From Bordetella parapertussis (GTDB lineage: Bacteria > Pseudomonadota > Gammaproteobacteria > Burkholderiales > Burkholderiaceae_D), in the NCBI GenBank assembly GCA_945883145.1, contig CAMCXB010000082.1, forward strand, positions 1 to 8,754: a stretch of 8,754 bases of DNA, in the 5' to 3' direction. Below are positions 6,473 through 8,754 of the stretch, in pieces. The notes beneath the pieces are model-generated. The model did not search any database. It was not told the origin of the DNA and saw only the letters and a program-made list of their open reading frames with translations. A program made the position numbers and the translations under genes. Numbering within the stretch: position 1 is the first letter of the stretch; each line of letters opens with the position of its first letter.

Positions 6473-7392
6473 GGTGTTTCTTTCTCCTTGCGCAGCGCTT
6501 TTTGTTTTAATTTGTCGATTTGTAATTCTTCCACCGGAGGCGGAAGTGGTGGCATGGCCTTAGCATCAGTGAGTAAAACTAACAATTGACGATTTCGAGA
6601 AACGCCTGCTGTTGGCAAACATAAAATACGTGCAAATGAATCTGCTGTTTTGGTTTCAACTGAAATGACGGTAGCAACGGCTAAACCTGCAGGATAGACA
6701 CCGTCTATACCCGAGGTCATAAGTACGTCACCTTTTTGAATGTCGGCATTCGATGCCATGAATCGTAATTCTAAAGAACCTGATTGACCGCGGCCATAAG
6801 CCACACTACGCACGCCACTACGCAACACCTGCACTGGGATGGCATGGTCTTTATCTGTGAGTAGGGTGACTTCTGAAGTAAAAGGAAATACACGTGTGAC
6901 TTGGCCCACCACTCCCAACTCGTCAATCACAGGCTGACCTAACTCAATACCATTTTGTGCGCCTCTATCCATGACGAGCTTACGTGAAAATGGATCGCGT
7001 GCATCATATAAAATTTCACTCATCACTGTACGTGATTGCGTTTGTTCTGATGCCGCTAACAGTTTACGCAGATGCGAATTCTCGGCTCTTAATTGCGCGC
7101 CTTCTTGTAATTGTTGGGCATTGCGAATTTGCTGATCTCGCATGCGACGATTTTCAGCATGCAGGGTATTGAGTGAGGAAAAATAATTGGTAACAGCAAA
7201 AAAGCCATCGCGCGGCATCATGGCAATGGCTTGTAGAGGATAGAGCGCTACGCCAACTGCTTGGCGCATTGTTCCTAATGCACCTAAACGCGAGTCGGCC
7301 ATCAGAAGGCCTATCGCTATAAAAGAAAACAACAACATTTTGACGCGAGCCGAAGCGCCTTGCTTAAAGAGTGGTGGTGGTGTGTATTCCAT
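6469..7392 (-). CDS. mreC: Rod shape-determining protein MreC
   Basis: MreC is a bitopic inner-membrane protein whose periplasmic part binds and activates PBP2. Counting from ATG 7392 (307 residues), a short cytoplasmic N-terminus MEYTPPPLFKQGASAR is typical of betaproteobacteria. A membrane segment (about 17-33) follows, then a coiled coil (about 72-116, rich in Leu/Glu/Arg/Gln). The two-lobed beta domain (about 120-275) includes DPFSRKLVMDRGAQNGIELG (133-152), GVVGQVTRV (160-168), LLTDKDHAIPV (177-187) and GDVLMTSGIDGVYPAGLAV (221-239). The tail (about 279-307) has a proline cluster PPLPPP and then many Lys and Glu residues. A TTG at 7395 is in frame one codon earlier, but ATG fits the family N-terminus; the Shine-Dalgarno is weak. 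It lies 95 bases after mreB and overlaps mreD by four. Confidence 0.96.
   Translation of the reverse strand: MEYTPPPLFKQGASARVKMLLFSFIAIGLLMADSRLGALGTMRQAVGVALYPLQAIAMMPRDGFFAVTNYFSSLNTLHAENRRMRDQQIRNAQQLQEGAQLRAENSHLRKLLAASEQTQSRTVMSEILYDARDPFSRKLVMDRGAQNGIELGQPVIDELGVVGQVTRVFPFTSEVTLLTDKDHAIPVQVLRSGVRSVAYGRGQSGSLELRFMASNADIQKGDVLMTSGIDGVYPAGLAVATVISVETKTADSFARILCLPTAGVSRNRQLLVLLTDAKAMPPLPPPVEELQIDKLKQKALRKEKETP
6484..6489 (-). promoter_or_regulatory. Shine-Dalgarno of mreD inside the mreC end
   Basis: AAGGAG on the minus strand, within the codons for Lys-Glu near the end of MreC. It is 11 bases from ATG 6472 and 14, 17 and 20 bases from the next three ATG codons. The first ATG of the repeat is therefore the best start. 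Confidence 0.6.
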
Positions 7393-7487
7393 CAAATCAC
7401 TTCAAGCAAAATAATTCAGAGTAAGCCGCGCAAGTCGGACGGCAAGACAATGCGGCTGCTAGGGGCATGTGATTTACGCCAATTGAT

Positions 7488-8531
7488 TTAGTCGTAAGAG
7501 AACAGCGAACCAAGCTTATCCATACGCTCTAACGCCATACCGGAACCTCGCACTACACAAGTCAGCGGATCTTCCGAAACCAGCACTGGCAATCCGGTCT
7601 CTTCCATCAAGAGTCTATCCAAATCACGCAATAAAGCGCCGCCGCCAGTCAACATCATGCCTTTTTCAGCAATATCAGCGCCTAATTCAGGTGGGGTTTG
7701 CTCGAGCGCGTTTTTCACAGCAGAGACGATATTGTTAAGCGGATCGGTCAGTGCTTCTAGCACTTCATTGCTAGAAATCGTAAAGGAGCGAGGAATACCT
7801 TCGGAAAGGTTGCGGCCTTTGACTTCCATCTCACGCACTTCGGTACCTGGGAAAGCCGAACCAATTTGCTTTTTAATGCTTTCAGCAGTTTGCTCGCCGA
7901 TCAGCATGCCGTAGTTACGACGTATGTAATTGACAATAGCTTCGTCAAATTTATCGCCGCCTACACGGACAGAGCCCTTATAAACCATGCCGCCTAAGGA
8001 AATAATGCCTACTTCCGTGGTGCCGCCGCCTATATCAACCACCATAGAACCAGTCGCTTCTGAGACTGGCAGTCCTGCACCAATCGCCGCCGCCATCGGC
8101 TCTTCAATCAGAAATACCTGAGAAGCACCAGCGCCTAGTGCAGATTCGCGGATGGCACGGCGCTCAACTTGGGTAGAACCGCAAGGAACGCAAATGATAA
8201 TGCGCGGCGAAGGTTTAAAAAGCTTGGTGTCATGCACCATACGTATGAATTGCTTGAGCATTTGCTCAGTGACGGTAAAGTCAGCAATCACACCGTCTTT
8301 CATAGGGCGGATAGCTTCAATATTGCCGTGCACTTTGCCCAACATGGCTTTAGCTTCTTTACCCACAGCTTGAATATTTTTCTTGGCATTCGGTCCACCC
8401 TGCTGACGTATTGCCACTACCGAGGGCTCATCTAAAACAATGCCCAAACCACGCGCATAAATCAGCGTGTTGGCTGTACCAAGGTCAATGGCCAAGTCAT
8501 TTGAAAAGTAACTGCGAAGAAATCCAAACAT
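7488..8531 (-). CDS. mreB: Rod shape-determining protein MreB (bacterial actin)
   Basis: MreB is an ATP-binding actin homologue that forms short filaments under the inner membrane and orients sidewall synthesis. Counting from ATG 8531 the product is 347 residues, the same length as E. coli MreB. It begins with an amphipathic membrane-binding helix (MFGFLRSYFSND). Nucleotide-pocket motifs follow: phosphate-1 DLGTANT (16-22), phosphate-2 VDIGGGTTEVG (165-175) and the adenosine motif LTGGGALL (294-301). Other conserved stretches are IRPMKDGVIADF (74-85), QVERRAIRESA (121-131) and FLIEEPMAAAIGAGLP (140-155). The open frame extends 14 codons further upstream to 8573, but AAGGA at 8540-8544 and family alignment both point to 8531. 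It is the first gene of the cluster. The 95-base gap before mreC is larger than other internal gaps, which would allow MreB to be made at a different level. Confidence 0.98.
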   Translation of the reverse strand: MFGFLRSYFSNDLAIDLGTANTLIYARGLGIVLDEPSVVAIRQQGGPNAKKNIQAVGKEAKAMLGKVHGNIEAIRPMKDGVIADFTVTEQMLKQFIRMVHDTKLFKPSPRIIICVPCGSTQVERRAIRESALGAGASQVFLIEEPMAAAIGAGLPVSEATGSMVVDIGGGTTEVGIISLGGMVYKGSVRVGGDKFDEAIVNYIRRNYGMLIGEQTAESIKKQIGSAFPGTEVREMEVKGRNLSEGIPRSFTISSNEVLEALTDPLNNIVSAVKNALEQTPPELGADIAEKGMMLTGGGALLRDLDRLLMEETGLPVLVSEDPLTCVVRGSGMALERMDKLGSLFSYD

Positions 8532-8539
8532 GAATCGTG

Positions 8540-8544
8540 TCCTT
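8540..8544 (-). promoter_or_regulatory. Shine-Dalgarno that decides the mreB start
   Basis: AAGGA on the minus strand is eight bases before ATG 8531. The longer frame beginning at 8573 would place this box inside the coding sequence and add residues absent from the family. Confidence 0.75.
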
Positions 8545-8613
8545 ATGCACCGGTTGTCGGCGCGTTGTGGCAAGTAAAACTCTGATTTGATCGTAAAAAA
8601 TTGGCAGCAGAGC

Positions 8614-8634
8614 TTAATGGCACTCAGCCATTAA
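8614..8634. repeat. Perfect inverted repeat upstream of mreB
   Basis: The arms TTAATGGC (8614-8621) and GCCATTAA (8627-8634) are perfectly complementary and separated by five bases (ACTCA). It lies about 83 bases upstream of the mreB start. It could be a DNA-binding site for a dimeric regulator or an RNA hairpin in the mreB leader. It is not a terminator, because neither strand has a T run directly after it. Confidence 0.6.
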
Positions 8635-8640
8635 CCCATT

Positions 8641-8655
8641 ATTCTACCTTATAAT
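8641..8655. promoter_or_regulatory. Candidate divergent promoter boxes upstream of mreB
   Basis: On the plus strand a perfect -10 hexamer TATAAT lies at 8650-8655. At 17 bases upstream the -35 position is poor (GCCATT), and it falls in the inverted repeat. On the minus strand TAGAAT (8641-8646) and TATAAG (8648-8653) are -10-like and correctly placed to read into mreB, but neither has a convincing -35. A plus-strand promoter would serve a gene to the right of the window; in many betaproteobacteria that is gatC, which cannot be seen here. No gene is supported in 8532-8754. Confidence 0.3.
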
Positions 8656-8754
8656 CACAGCTAAATTGGCTGATAGAAACGCTAAAAATCGTGTATTCAC
8701 GCGACTTTCTTTAGCAAAAACTCCCTGCCCTGATTCCTGTTATCGTCATTGTTT

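Noticed and set aside
7425..7456. GCCGC and GCGGC arms in the mreB-mreC gap
   Set aside because: The stem is five pairs with a 22-base loop and no T run follows. It could form by chance in GC-rich spacer, and a terminator or processing site cannot be supported.
8169..8435. Plus-strand open frames (also 7657-7914 and 8152-8373) over mreB
   Set aside because: They are shadows of the highly conserved mreB coding sequence and resemble no known protein.
8532..8754. Start of a gatC gene on the plus strand
   Set aside because: gatC is often divergent from mreB in betaproteobacteria, but no plausible start codon with a GatC-like reading frame is visible before the window ends.
1..8754. A new defence, mobile or biosynthetic system
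   Set aside because: Every sizeable reading frame supported by family motifs is a known core gene, gaps are short, and there are no repeats, transposases, toxin-antitoxin pairs or unusual composition shifts.

Overview
This window holds ordinary bacterial core genes, almost all on the minus strand. It looks like a betaproteobacterium (Burkholderiales or Nitrosomonadales type). The reasons are the mreB-mreC-mreD-mrdA-rodA-rlpA gene order, a MreC that opens with MEYTPPPLFKQG, the MreB and RsmI sequences, and a yraN-diaA pair next to rsmI. That assignment is inference from remembered family sequences. Base composition looks moderate, and I saw no sign of recent transfer, insertion sequences, phage genes, tRNA or rRNA genes, or CRISPR repeats.

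Layout, left to right. Positions 1-224 (minus) are the 5' two-thirds-less part of a SIS-domain gene, best called diaA; it runs off the left edge. After a 115-bp gap with a candidate promoter comes yraN (340-705, minus). rsmI (about 773-1693, plus) is divergent from yraN and is the only gene on the plus strand. It converges on rlpA (1729-2724, minus). From there a six-gene minus-strand cluster runs to mreB: rlpA, rodA/mrdB (2765-3886), mrdA/PBP2 (3883-5895), mreD (5954-6472), mreC (6469-7392) and mreB (7488-8531). Transcription order is mreB to rlpA. Positions 8532-8754 are the upstream region of the cluster. They carry promoter-like boxes on both strands and a perfect 8-bp-arm inverted repeat. 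No gene starts there that I can support.

How the genes work together. MreB, MreC, MreD, RodA and PBP2 are the rod-shape elongation machine (elongasome). MreB filaments lie under the inner membrane, MreC and MreD link them to the periplasm, RodA polymerises glycan strands and PBP2 cross-links them. RlpA, an outer-membrane lipoprotein with DPBB and SPOR domains, cleaves denuded glycan, mostly at the septum, and sits last in the same cluster. Stop/start overlaps at mreC-mreD (ATGA) and mrdA-rodA (GTGA) suggest translational coupling. RsmI methylates the ribose of a 16S rRNA cytidine, YraN is a conserved nuclease-fold protein of unclear role, and DiaA-type proteins bind DnaA.

I did not find a new biological system. 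The points most worth a second look are the loss of both expected metal/catalytic residues in the SIS-domain protein, the inverted repeat upstream of mreB, a hairpin plus seven-T run between mreD and mrdA, and the uncertain rsmI start.
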